DNA from: Protea cynaroides
Lineage: Eukaryota > Streptophyta > Magnoliopsida > Proteales > Proteaceae
Assembly (NCBI GenBank): GCA_028583415.1
Contig: CM053276.1
Span: forward strand, 63,469,510 to 63,533,509
Reading direction: 5' to 3'
Length of the DNA stretch: 64,000 nucleotides
A program made the translations under genes and the position numbers. The notes beneath the pieces were generated by a model. It saw only the letters and a program-made list of their open reading frames with translations, was not told the origin of the DNA and did no database searches. Position 1 is the first letter of the stretch. Each line of letters opens with the position of its first letter. Positions 22,150 through 33,402 of the stretch are shown piece after piece.

Positions 22150-23312
22150 GGTTTAGGACACTCTCATCATATGTCCCACTTGATTGTAGTTATAACATCT
22201 TGGACTCTCAGTATTTGGCTTTGGTTGCTGCTGAGCTGCTTGAATGGTCTTGGGTGCAGCGGTGAAATTCTAAGTACAGAAAGGCTTGTATGTCCTGTTA
22301 TTACTTCCGTTGTAAGAATTTCCAGCTGGCCTTTTCACACCTTTGTTTTGTATAAAATAGCTTTCCTTCTGGCTCGATTCAATCACTCGAGCAATTTGAA
22401 CAGCTTCATTATATATCTTCTTTTCCAAGCCCAGAACGTGCTCTCTGATGCTTCCTCACAGTCCCGTGACAAACCTACGGGTCTTAGTGTCTTCTTCCTG
22501 CATGCTGAGTGGTGCAAAGAAATACAACTCTTCGTAACGCTGTTGATATGGATCCACGGACATCTGTCCCTGATATAAACTCAGGAATTCCTTCTCCATA
22601 GAATCTCTGAAGCTTCGGGGAAAATACTTCTCGAAGAACGCTTCTTTATAGATAGCCCAAGTCAGTAGGGCGTGTTTGGTCAATAGGTAAGCCCTAGTAG
22701 ATTTCCACCAATGATGTGCGTCACCCTTTAGCATGAAGGTGGCACACAGTACTTTTTCTTCTTCAGTAATAGTCATCATGAGAAAGTTTCTCTCCATCTC
22801 GTCGATCCAATGTGTTGCCATAATGAATCCGACGGTTTACCATTAAATTCCTTGGGCTTCATCTTCAGAAATCTCTCAACCAAACGAGAGTGATCCAGCT
22901 GATTTTGGGGATATGCCCCAAACATGGGTTGTGGATACTGATAGTTAACCTGAGCTGCTTCTGGACCTGATACTGGAATCTATGCAGCTGGTGGTTGAGG
23001 TGTTTGAGGTGCTGGGTGATTACCCACTGGTGCTGCACTGGCTTGTCCCATCTGCATGGGTGTTGCATGTGCGGTTTGGAACATAATTCTCATTGCCACT
23101 TGCATCTGAGCCTGTGCGTGTTGCATCTGTTGCAGCTGCTGGGCTAAATTCGTCACCACTATTGCTAACTCTGGTGGTGGAGGTGGCAAATTTATAGGAT
23201 TTGCCTGATCTGGATTTTCAGGTACATATATATTCTCCTGGCTAGTTTCCTCCACAAGTGGTGGTGGTGGAACTGTATTTCGGCTCTATCTGGTTACTCT
23301 ATGTCCAGACAT
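22150..23312 (-). pseudogene. Element A gag with degraded zinc knuckle
   Basis: Starts MSGHRVTR at 23312 and stops at once (TAG). A Pro/Gln-rich N-terminal part follows (22980-23255) and, after another stop, the capsid-like Retrotrans_gag core at 22456-22821, with WWKSTRAYL, FFEKYFPRSFRD and QQRYEELYFFAP. The CCHC knuckle near 22160-22200 has Tyr for the second Cys (CYNYNQVGHMMR) and is then frameshifted. The gag would form the virus-like particle; this copy cannot. Confidence 0.88.
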
Positions 23313-24258
23313 AATTTCTTCTGAAATTGGTGGTGCCTAAAAATCATCCAAATAGGTGAGAAATCATTGATACTTCATGTAGGCACGCTAACCAATGTAA
23401 AATTTCAAATTTCAGCTCATTTTGTAAAAAAAAATATTCTTTTCTATGCAGGGTCGATGGTGGGGGTCGATGGTAGGTCCGACCCTCAGTATCAGACCCT
23501 GGGAATGACCTGTTCTTCTCGAGAGCTGAGGGTCGATGTGAGGGTCGATGGGTATCCGACCCTCAGTATCCGACCCTGGGTTTTCTGTCAGATTCCCGAG
23601 AGCCAAGGGTCGATGGGAGGGTCGATTCGAGGGTCGATGGTCCTGGTCAAATTGTCCGACCCTCGGACCAAAAATCAGACCTTTAAGATCCGATTTTGGG
23701 TTCATTCTCTGTTATTTCCCTCCCGTTTCGACTCGTCTCTCACCTCTGAGATGCTACAGTGTCACTCCGCTATTTTGGTCATTTTGGGTCCGTGTTTCAA
23801 CGTCCACATCATCTCTACAGGTATGCTTTCTCTTTTCTACCTGTTTTTAGGTTTACTTTTCTAGATTTTGGTCCAATTAACTCGTATTTTTCAAATTAAA
23901 CTTTTTCCAACCGTAAAAATTCGATTTTTATTGGGGGCTTTTGTTATTGGTGTCTCGAGGAACGAAAGCCCTCAAAATTTTTTGAGTTTCATCGGTTGGT
24001 TATCGAGAAACTTGGATTTTTGCTCTTTTTGCCTTAATTTGTCGAAATTTTCGATTTCTTGAAATTTCTTCAAATTGGACCCCACTAGTTAAAATTTCCT
24101 ACTGTATGTGTGTTGTAGGATATGTTAGAGCCTACGTAAGTCCTCCTGCCCACGTGTATGGGTGACAAGTGAGGCTTTTGGGCCACTTACGTGGTTATAA
24201 TGTCAAATTTCGGATTTTTATCCTATTAACTCATTATCTATTTTTCTTTGCAGATACC
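23313..24258 (+). mobile_element. Fragment of a second retroelement with GGGTCGA word cluster
   Basis: From about 23452 the plus strand carries many GGGTCGATGG/GTCCGACCCTC words (23452-23665), the same vocabulary as in LTR A. A leader-like stretch follows, with an intron-like end TTCTTTGCAG at 24243-24253 just before the ATG at 24259. The junction with element A lies between about 23313 and 23450 and is not marked by an LTR end. Confidence 0.5.
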
Positions 24259-24651
24259 ATGGCTCGTACTAAGGTACCCAGAGTTCGTGATCCGCTTCGC
24301 TTCCGCTCTAATGAAGCCGAGGCACAGTATGCCCACTACACTCGTAAGAAGGTAGAGGGTGGTCGTTTGGTGAACTTGGCGGAGCTAGCCCTTTTCAATG
24401 TGGAGAGAGCATTTGGTGATATGGTGTGGCTCCCTGTCATCACTTACGACGCGTGCACATGCCCGGATTTAGTGCGACAGTTCTATTGTAATCTCCAGGT
24501 GGTGGGGGATTACAATGATGTGGATAGGAGTCACGAGCTACGCATCACTAGCTATGTAAAGGGAGTGAACATTTCATTTGACTATCGACAGCTGACCGAT
24601 CTACTGGGCATTCCCTATGATGGCCCTACGGTTTACTGTACGCCTGGGTAG
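24259..24651 (+). pseudogene. Putative plant transposon protein (Transposase_32-like), truncated
   Basis: Frame from MARTKVPRVRDPLRFRS over about 130 residues, with features typical of the 'putative plant transposon protein' family: an N-terminal basic start, then WLPVITYDACTCPDLVRQFY, VKGVNISFDYRQLTDLLGIP. Such proteins are encoded by plant retroelement-like repeats; their biochemical role is not established. The frame is cut at 24645-24651, where the sequence switches to duplication copy 2 with a TGGGTAG microhomology. It is open throughout, hence relatively young or recently broken. Confidence 0.6.
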
Positions 24652-24927
24652 ACCCCACATCTTCCAATCTACCTATAAAACATCAGTACAATCCACACTT
24701 ACAAGTTTCCCAACTTTCACATTGCGTTCCCCACAGATGAGGAAAATTGAACCTAAAATAGAGAAAGCCAAAAAACATTTGATTATCAAATAAGGGGGAA
24801 GAAACTTCCAGACAGGAAAATTTTTCCTTAGCTAATAATAAAGGAAGAAGAAAGCTTGAATCCAAAAAACAAACATAGAATGAAAGTTTGCCAGCATAAC
24901 AAAAAAACCTTAAGCTGAAAAGAATAA

Positions 24928-24929
<2 letters not shown>

Positions 24930-24984
<55 letters not shown>

Positions 24985-24986
24985 GG
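24930..24986. repeat. Compound (TG)n(AG)n microsatellite, copy 2
   Basis: Same site as 6089-6159, with a shorter AG run. Overlapping frames are repeat artefacts. Confidence 0.97.
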
Positions 24987-25385
24987 AAATGTTTTCTGAA
25001 GGATGCCAAGGTGAGTGATATCAAATTCAATAGTGAAAGACATCATATGAGAGGAAAAACTTCAACTGCTATGTTGTGCCTTGATCTGCGGGCATGCATC
25101 ATGATAATTTTTAACGAGAATCAGAATTTGTCTAACAGTAGATTGACAAATGAGAGAAGGATAAAGAGAGGAGAAAATAAAGAAGAACGGAGGAAGAAGG
25201 AAATCACTAGAGAAGAAGCATACACTACTCAACTCAACTCAACTCCACCATCTCTTATTAATAGGAATCAAAATAATGTAAGAAAATCAGGGTTTCGTTC
25301 TTCATTTAAAGTGGGCTTCACACATAGCCGCTGCCCATCCTCAAGCCTTTTGTATCATTCTGTGTAATGAACTACATAGAATCAA

Positions 25386-25554
25386 GAGGGCGAGCCTTCG
25401 TGTGACTGTAAGGTTGTCATACTGCAACCTGGTGGTCATGGGTTCGAATCTTGGAATCAGCCTCTTTCACATTGTGGGGGTAAGGTTTGTGTATATTCTG
25501 CCCTCCTTAGACTCTGCAATAGAGGGAGCCTCGTGTACTGGGATGCCCTTTTTT
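25386..25554 (+). mobile_element. Au-like SINE, copy 2
   Basis: Same insertion as at 6558, with GAACTACATAGAATCAA on the left (25369-25385) and a one-base variant GAGCTACATAGAATCAA on the right (25555-25571). The B-box GGGTTCGAATCTTGG is intact. Confidence 0.9.
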
Positions 25555-26275
25555 GAGCTACATAGAATCAACTAGAATGTTAGAAATACACTTTTAAGAT
25601 TATAAATGATCTACCACACCCTACCTTATCAGTAATAAAATATATTATTAACTGCCAATCGAAAACGGAATCATATAAGAAAATAACTACAAGCAACTGA
25701 ACCATTATTGAGATCATCAATGATTCTTAGCATGGAGAGTTTTATTTGGTCACAACTGGCCCAATTGATCGTGGGCCTCCATGGGGTCAGCTGTAATATC
25801 ATCAAGGACTGAAGAACAGAATTCAGCTTTTGGGACCTAGAGCACTAGATTTGTGGACTACTTATAAGTTTTGTTTTTATTTCAAGAATTTCAGTAATTA
25901 TCATTTCTAACCAGTTTTGGTTCAGTCTAGATTTCTTTTACTGTCTTTAATTTGGCTTCCATGGAGGATTCCTAGTACGATAACAAAGGAGTTAAAGGTT
26001 AAAAGAAAGCATCATAACATATGTTATCACATTTCTATTGGACAAAATAAGTTAACGGATCAGAAGTTCTCTATGTGCTTGTGTCTGGAAAACAATAAAT
26101 CGTAACCTTTTGGAATCAAAACTCAACTCTAGTAAGTAAACTTAGCCCCAAAGAATTTTCTTCTCTATTATTTATCCGCACATTTTGTACTTTACTATGC
26201 CCTTATTGACTTCCTCTGATGCCATCAATCCCTTGCCATTATTTAATCTTCTTTCTGTCTCTTAAACCATTCCTA

Positions 26276-27181
26276 GGCCCCGTTTGATAACACTCCAGCT
26301 CCTTATTTCTTAGCTCCGGAGCTAATCCGGAGTAGAATGGCGATTGATAAACACGGTTCAAGTGAACTGCTCCAAAAATGTCTCTGGGAGCTAAAAAACT
26401 GGAGCTAAAAAAACTTACTTCTCTTGCTCTGGAGCTATTACCACTACTGACTGCCATCACCACTACCACTAGCACTGCCATCATCACCACCACTCCTCCA
26501 CTGCCACCATCCCCACCACCACCCACCACCCACAGCCGCCGCCACCACCACCACCACCACCGCCACCGCCGCCACCACCGTCGCCGCCGCCACCATCACC
26601 ACCACCCACCATTTACCACTTACCACCAATGCCACCACCACCTTCCACCATCGTCGCCACCACCACTCACCACCTTCCACCATCCCCGCCACCACCACCA
26701 CCGTCGCCACCACCACCCACCCACCACCTACCACCACTGCCACCATTGCCGCCACCACCACCACCACCACCACCCACCACTTACCACCGATGCCGCCACT
26801 ACCCTCCACCATCGCTGCTACCACCACCCACCACCTTCCACCATCACCACCACCACCACCACCACCCACCATCTTCCACCATCATCGCCACCACCACCCA
26901 CCCACCACCTACCACCACTGCCACCACTGCCGCCATTGCCACCACCCACCAGCACTGCGCCGCCACCACCCACCACCACCACCACCACTACCACCACCCC
27001 CCCACAGCCACCAACACCACCACCACCACCAAATAGCATTCTGGAAGCATAGTCTTTTGATTTTGGAGCAGCGTTATCAAACAGCATTCTACTCCAAAAA
27101 TCCAGACTCTGGAGAAGAAGTAGAAAACGACCCCGGACCAGAAGTAGCTCCATGGGAGCTGGAGTGTTATCAAACGGGGCC
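26276..27181. mobile_element. PIF/Harbinger-like MITE with CCA/CCG expansion
   Basis: A 906-bp insertion absent from copies 1 and 3. It has 27-bp perfect terminal inverted repeats starting GGCCCCGTTTGATAACACTC and a CTA duplication on both sides (26273-26275, 27182-27184); a 5-bp CCTAG reading is also possible. The 3-bp target and GGCCCCGTTTG end fit PIF/Harbinger (Tourist-like) elements. The interior from about 26440 to 27030 is almost entirely CCACCACC/CCGCCACC trinucleotide-type sequence. No transposase is present. Confidence 0.85.
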
Positions 27182-27950
27182 CTAGCAAGCCCTCCTTAAA
27201 TCTTACCCCATCGACAATCCTAGAATAGGATCCCATATCCATACCCAAATCAGTAAGTTCAAATTACAGATGCACGGCCTATTTGGAATTATCCAACAAA
27301 CTCCTAATCCCTCAGGTGGATTCCATCTCAATCCTAATTTATACTATCCTAGACATTATTTCTTGCTAATTTTAGTGACCAACAGAAAGAGCATGCCTAC
27401 AAATTGTTCATCCATCAATCACACCCTAGCATTACACCCTCAATATCACCTAATCATCCCAAAGTATTTCACACTAGAATCTAATCCTCATAGTATTTAA
27501 ACCTTCAGTTTTCTTTGCTCCTTTCCGGAAAATTTGCCTATTTCCACCAATCCATCTCAATTTAACATAAACGCACGAGTGAAGCTAAAAAATTTCCGTA
27601 AAAACATATACTTGTGAAACCAGTTAACCAATTTATGTTAGTGGATCACCGAGAAACTACCATATGTTCAAGGGTGTCATGAACCAAATGAGACTAACAC
27701 TGCATTTTTATTTATATCAAAATCTATATTTCAAGCAGCCTAAAACTACATTTCCTTGTACTGAAATTATTTAAACAAAAAAGTTAGGGAGAGGCAAAGC
27801 ATAGGTAAATGGAGAACTAATTTAAGAACCTATGTCAAACAGATATCACAAATTGCATAAAAAAATAAAATCAAAATTTGAAATTTATTCCTTCATTCAT
27901 TTTAAAACTACTCAAGCCACTTGCATCTTAAAAAGACGGGATGTTAGAGA

Positions 27951-29751
27951 TCAAGGATTTGAATATCCTTCCCAACCATCTTTCTCTAGCTTGTCGACCT
28001 TCCTCAAGACATCATCCTTCATGTCTTGTTGATATTGGATTATTCTAGCTTGCATATCGGCATCCCCAACCGCCAAAATCCTAGCCGCTAACAAACCCGC
28101 ATTTCTCGCGTTGTTTATTGCAACCGTAGCAACAGTACACCTCTTGGCATCCGAACAATTGATAAGAGGGAGTCCACCCCATCCAGTGAAGAAGAGAGCA
28201 CAGGGACACCAATAACGGGTAATGGAGTCAATGCAGCCACCATACCGGGCAAGTGAGCGGCACCACCGGCACCGGCAATGATAATCCCGAATGCCTCGTT
28301 CCCGGGCTGACAAAGCATAAGAGTACATCATTTCGGGGGTTCGGTGTGCTTTGAAACTATCCTCACTTCAATTGGCACACCAAGTGAATTCAAAATATTT
28401 GCAGCATCCCTCATGATTGGAAGATCGAATCGGAACCCATTATAATCCCAACACGTGGAACAGGTGAAAATCTGACCCTCAAGACTTTCTTCACTCGGCA
28501 TTGAATTCAACCACCTTTCCAAGTATGCCCAAAGATGGGCCCACAATGGTGATATGGCCCATTTTTCACTGCTTTCGCATCTCCTGTCTTATCATACCAA
28601 TGAACGAAGTCCTAGGAATTCTCTCGAGCCCTTCCAATCGGCTGATTTGCCAAATAGAACCCTGGCTCTCCATTCTCTTCGCCAAGTAAATTGTACATAA
28701 TAGCAGCTGTTACTTTCATTGATGGATCACCAAGAGGAAGACCAACAATAGCACGCAAATGTTGCTCAAATTGTGAAGTAAAACAAGATTCAATTGTGTG
28801 GTGCCCACTATTATGAGGTCTAGGTGCTACTTCATTTAGTAAAATCTGGCCATCCCTTGTCAAAAACAACTCAACCGCAAACACCCCAACGCCCTCTAAT
28901 GAATTAATGGCCTCTTTTGCAATATCGGTAGCCCGGCTTCTAATAATCCACGGTACATCAGCTGGTGCCTTAACTATGTGACAGATATTTTCCTGGTGAA
29001 TAGTTTCAACAACAGGATAGCATGAAATAGAATTATCTCTTCCCCTTGCCACAATTACAGCCAGCTCCTTTACAAATGGAGCCCACTTCTCAATATATAA
29101 CCCTTGATTATATCCTCCAAGAGTACCAACAGCAGAAGAAAGCTCCTCTTTGTTGTGAGCAACGGCATTTCCACGCCCATCATAAGCTAATCTTTTGCTT
29201 TTAACCATAAGAGGATAACCAAATAAGTCCCCTAATTTCCACAGTCAGTACTCCACATCTTTTTGCAAATTCCTGAACTGTAGCACTATCATCAAACCTT
29301 CCAACCATATGATCATAAGAAAAGGCACTTGCTGAACAGTTCTCATGTGGATCCAAAACTGCAATTCTAATGGCCATCCGAGAAGTCGCCCCGACATAGC
29401 ATGCGACCCAGTGACCTCCACCAAGGACTCCCACAACTATATCGAGAGTCCATGGACTGGTAAATCATCCTTCTCAGTGGAACTATTATGATCTTCACTA
29501 GATGCCTTGCAATGAGTGATCCAACTCTTCTGCACAGAAGAATATCCAATCTCAGCCCTTCCTTGGCTCTTGACTTCCATTGGAAACCCCACTTCTTTCC
29601 TTTGATGAGATGTAGGTTGAGTTCTGAATCCTGAGCCGAACACAAAACAGTTCTGGTGACTGCATAATGCCGCAGAATGACACCAGAGAAGCATTTTGTG
29701 GATTTCTTTCACCTCTATTATATCTTCCTTGACTACCCAACACCCTTTCAC
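27951..29751 (-). pseudogene. PURKE: PURKE copy 2, disrupted
   Basis: Homologous to the whole of PURKE copy 1 but non-functional. The N-terminal frame (29437-29751) carries residues 1 to about 102, then shifts. A 179-bp deletion at about 29233 removes residues 174-233 of the PurK part. Residues about 242-434 are open at 28612-29208. The PurE part has at least eight single- or two-base indels between 28130 and 28630, scattering GSDSDLP, SAHRTP and the GAGGAAHLPG loop over three frames. Most of these indels, and many substitutions, lie at CAG or CTG words. The promoter-side GC-rich leader also carries a 103-bp insert. Confidence 0.93.
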
Positions 29752-31508
29752 TTTCAGTCTTTAATTGCTGATTTCCAAAACCACACTATGACATAATTTT
29801 TCTCGGGACTTCCTTCCCTCCGGTCTTAAAAGAGTAGAAGCAGAGCGAAGATAGGGCCAAATAGGGAATGAAGAAATGAGACACCACCTACTGCAGGCAG
29901 CGCAGACTGGTGGTCTTCACACTCCTACTCCCATCTTCAACACAAGGAGTTGTCTTTGCTGCACTCTGCTGCAATAGAAGAGCAGATGAAGTTCACAATT
30001 AAAACCTGTAGCAACTTGACACCTTAGATCTTACTCCCCAAAAAAAAATGAAAAATGGAATAAAACTCATCAAAATGATATTGCCAAGAAAGCAGCCAAG
30101 CAATACAATCAAAGACTAGAAATTAAAAAAATAAAAATAAAAAATAAAAAAATAAAAAACTAAAAATAAAAAAGCCACCCCACCAAAATCGCAGCTTACA
30201 TATCCACAAACAAGGAAATCAAACAACCTGTATAAAATTACAGGTAGTGCCAAAGTTCTGAAAGCTAAAAAACAGGTATACAGCTTGTTTGGCAATTGGC
30301 TCTTCAAGCCGAAGCTAGGACCATGATTTCTGACTACTTATATCCCTAATGGAAGCAAGACCTTGAACATACTCAGATACAATATTTCTTCGAAACTAAC
30401 CAATTTCAACAGCAACGACGAGCCGCTCAATTATATGTGTAGTTTTTGTGCTCGCTCAAATTGCGATGGTATGTTCCGCGAAATGGTCTACATTGTGACC
30501 ATGATTGAGGTATGGCCTCTGGTTCAAGAATAGAGAAATTGAATTTATAAAAAAAAGGGCACTTGTAGTATTCCTAATAGAGCATCTTTATCTAAATTTG
30601 GCATTTCAAGATCCGGGATATCTCAGCTTGTATATCTACCGGTTCCTCCCCATGTATACATCAACAAAGGAAAAATCTATTACCGAGCTCCTGAAAGATT
30701 CCCTCACAAGCTTCAGACAGAAAAAAAAAAAATTTCCTATCTCCTTAGCGTAATTTTCCGACATCATCAACATATTCCTCTTGCTCAAACTATAGGAATA
30801 TTCTGACTCTTATTTTATTTGTGACAAGAGACGGATCAACTTCACAATTACTGGACATGTGTCTCTCTTCAGGATAATAAACTTCCATTATAAAAAATGC
30901 AAGGATCCCGAAATTTCCATGCTCCATAACTTGATCCTTGTCTCTATCTCTCTTCTCTCTTCCCTCTTCCCTCTTCTTTCTTCTCTCTTCTCTCATCCTA
31001 CAACAAACTTGTGGAGTATTCGTTAATAGGGAGAGCCGAATATGAAAGACAAATCAACGAAAACAAGAACAACACTACAACAACAATGGTTAGAGTAAGA
31101 AGTCGGTAACCTTTCATGGAAACTCCAGATTCCAGTTACGGTTTAGAGATAAGAGATGAAGCGATAGTAGTATTACAGAAAATATGAAAACAAAATCAAA
31201 CGGAGAAAGTTTCTAAAAGGTCACTTATGGCCCCCTGTTTATGCTGAAATCGATTGGAGATTTTTAGTTTTCATGTTTTCATCTGTAATCGATTATCCAC
31301 TTCAGGTTTCATGATTTCAAGCAGAATTATTGCAAGACATAAATAAAACAGAGAAACATCTTAGTTCTTCTCAAAATTTACATAAAAAATCAAGTGCAGG
31401 GACATGCATACCCAGAGATTAGGGCAGGGGCGAGGCCGCCAGCAAGGGTGAGTGAAAGCGAGAGGATAGACAGAGAAGAGAGAGAGCGTGGCAGAAGGCG
31501 GACGGAGG
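29752..31508. other. Upstream region of PURKE copy 2
   Basis: Matches the putative leader intron and flanks of copies 1 and 3 (acceptor-like TTCTATTGCAG on the minus strand near 29970; GC-rich island from about 31400). No additional gene. Confidence 0.5.
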
Positions 31509-31611
31509 GGGCTGGGTTCAGTCTGGCCGCCTGCCAATACATTGGGGGGTGGCCCGGCTGAAATCCGGCCCTTGGCAGGCGACAGGACCGCGGGAGATGA
31601 TTTGAATACGA
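31509..31611. mobile_element. 103-bp insert in the PURKE copy 2 leader
   Basis: Absent from copies 1 and 3 and flanked by the 7-bp repeat ACGGAGG (31502-31508, 31612-31618), of which the other copies have one. It is GC-rich and contains GCCTGCCAA...TTGGCAGGC, able to form a hairpin. No terminal inverted repeats at its ends and no family recognised. Confidence 0.6.
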
Positions 31612-31729
31612 ACGGAGGACGTCGATCAGCAGCTTGCAGCAGGAGCTCGGCAGGAGCAGCAAGAGCTCGACAGGGCTAGCCGCTGGGAAGGGGGTTTGGG
31701 GAAATAGGGTTTTGACCGAAGAAGAAAAG

Positions 31730-32859
31730 GGAAAGAAATCGTCTCCCGCCTGGCTTTATGCGGGAGACACGGCTGCTTCACTTGGATGTGCAACACCTGG
31801 CAGTATCATATCTGACGCTTAATAATCAATTGAGGCATAATGTTATAACGAAACAAATGTTGCATCCTATCAAATATCCCTTTTTGAATCTAAAAGGATC
31901 GACAACTCCATCTCAGTCTGAGTTTTCAATCCAGACAATTTTGGAGGGGAAAGGGAAGGAAGGCAGAGGAAGAAGAAAGGGATATCTAGAAGAAAGTTGA
32001 GAGAGAGAGAGAGACCGCTGGAGGATAAAGAAAGTTGAGAGAGAAAGACCGCAGGAGGATAAAGGAGATCGAGGAAGACGAAATAGTTTCAGAGGGTTTG
32101 CTTTGTGTTTCAAATCGCAGGCAGTGGAAACTTGACAAATTAGGGCGTTGGAGGTTTTGTTTCAGAGGAGAGGGTTCTGGGTTTGCTTTGGGTTCCAAAT
32201 CGCGGGCAGAGGAAGAAGATAGGAAGATACATGATAGAGAGAGCGGCGAAACTGGGAAGCAGGTGAAAGACCATGATGATTTTACTTCTTTTCTTCCTTT
32301 TCTTTTGTGGGTTTTTGTTGTTTGTTGTGATTTGTCTTTCAAGGGTATTTGATAATGTTCCCTCAGTTGAAGCTCTTGAGAAAAATGTATGATTTCATTT
32401 TGTGAGTTTGAGGCCATTTTTGAAACTTAACCCTTTTTTTACTTTTATTCTAGGGAGCAAAACAGAATTGCTGAGTCCCTTTCTAAGAGGGTCCTATTGT
32501 TAACATGTCGATGGTTTGGCCAAATCCTGATCGACGGATCCGGGTGCTACGACTCCCATGTGCAACACACGTACTAGTAAATAAATATCCTTATTAGCCA
32601 AAAAAAATAAAAATAAATAACCCTTGCCTTGATTTCGTTGCAATTGTGTTTTTACTGGATTTCTAACTGCATGATCCTCCGGTTTCTGAAATTCATTGCC
32701 ATATATTGCATGTTCATCCATATTTTTGGCATGGAGGGGCACTTTGGTTATTGTAGCCTATTTTGCCCTAACTAAATTCAGTCGATCACCAAGAGTGTAG
32801 GATTGCATCACATCCATTCATAGAGCATATTTTTTTGATATTGACCACTACCAAGGTCA
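31730..32859. other. Sequence between copies 2 and 3, no gene assigned
   Basis: Not homologous to the matching point in copies 1 and 3. Being immediately left of copy 3, it may be the normal left neighbour of copy 1, which lies outside the window. It contains GA-rich stretches (31930-32060) that recur as a tandem pair GAGAGAGA..GACCGC(T/A)GGAGGATAAAG at about 32003 and 32043. A plus frame at 32035-32352 and the minus frames opposite have no recognised domain. It may be a GA-rich 5' leader of an unknown gene. Confidence 0.4.
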
Positions 32860-33293
32860 TAGTTGCATGATCTTGTACATTAGACTGCATATATTATAGG
32901 GTTTTATTTCTTTTTATGTTCTCTTGAAGCACGGCTGGACTCCCTTCCCTTTCCTCCTTTTTATTTTATTTTTAACTTTACAGTGTCATAACCCTGTTAT
33001 ATAACAACGCAGCTGAAATTCTGTATACCTTTCCTGCCTTGTAAATAAATACAATTTTTCTTCTTTTTCTATTTTTTTGTTGTTTTTCTATTTTTTTTAG
33101 GTATTAAGCTTATACATTTGTATTACTAAACTAAAATATCAAGAATTGAAGACCAATTTTTACAGGGCAGGCAAAGGTGCCTAACACTTCCCCGGACATA
33201 GTCTACGACTCTTGCACAGATCACATGGCCTGGCCAGTACGGCACAGAGTTAAATACCCTCTCTGAGTGGCGTAGGGATCCTCCTCCGTCTAT

Positions 33294-33402
33294 CTGCCAA
33301 GCCAGCAGTGAGGATCTCGGCCTCTCATAAGGCATCTGGCTGCCAAGCAACAGTGTCCTGATGCCTAATGAGAGGCCGAGATCCTCACTACCTGCTTGGC
33401 AG
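33294..33402. repeat. Foldback element, copy 3
   Basis: Same 43-nt arms and loop as at 416-524. One arm base differs (CCAGCAG instead of CCGGCAG). Confidence 0.8.

Larger units (their letters stand above)
15614..23312 (-). mobile_element. Element A: Ty3/gypsy chromovirus (Tekay/Del-like), 5' end lost
   Basis: Minus-strand LTR retrotransposon. It has a 3' LTR at 15614-18519, a polypurine tract next to it (minus AAGTAGGGGGAG, about 18520-18532), then pol and gag moving rightwards. A C-terminal chromodomain-like segment and gag-PR-RT-RH-INT order mark a chromovirus. Left flank GTACC is the expected 5-bp target copy. No 5' LTR or primer-binding site is found past gag; the sequence changes to another element by about 23.45 kb. 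The element is therefore truncated and dead, with many stops and frameshifts. Confidence 0.9.
24645..31729. repeat. Segmental duplication, copy 2 (partial)
   Basis: Matches about 5804-12045 of copy 1 and 38.67-44.94 kb of copy 3. The left junction is with the Transposase_32-like ORF; the right junction follows GAAGAAGAAAAG, after which copies 1 and 3 continue differently. Copy 2 uniquely has a 906-bp MITE, a 103-bp insert, a 179-bp deletion in PURKE and an excess of changes at CAG/CTG words. Confidence 0.95.

Noticed and set aside
26378..27052. Pro/His-rich open frames of up to 224 codons (and Gly/Val-rich ones on the other strand)
   Set aside because: They are readings of a CCACCACC-type repeat inside a MITE.
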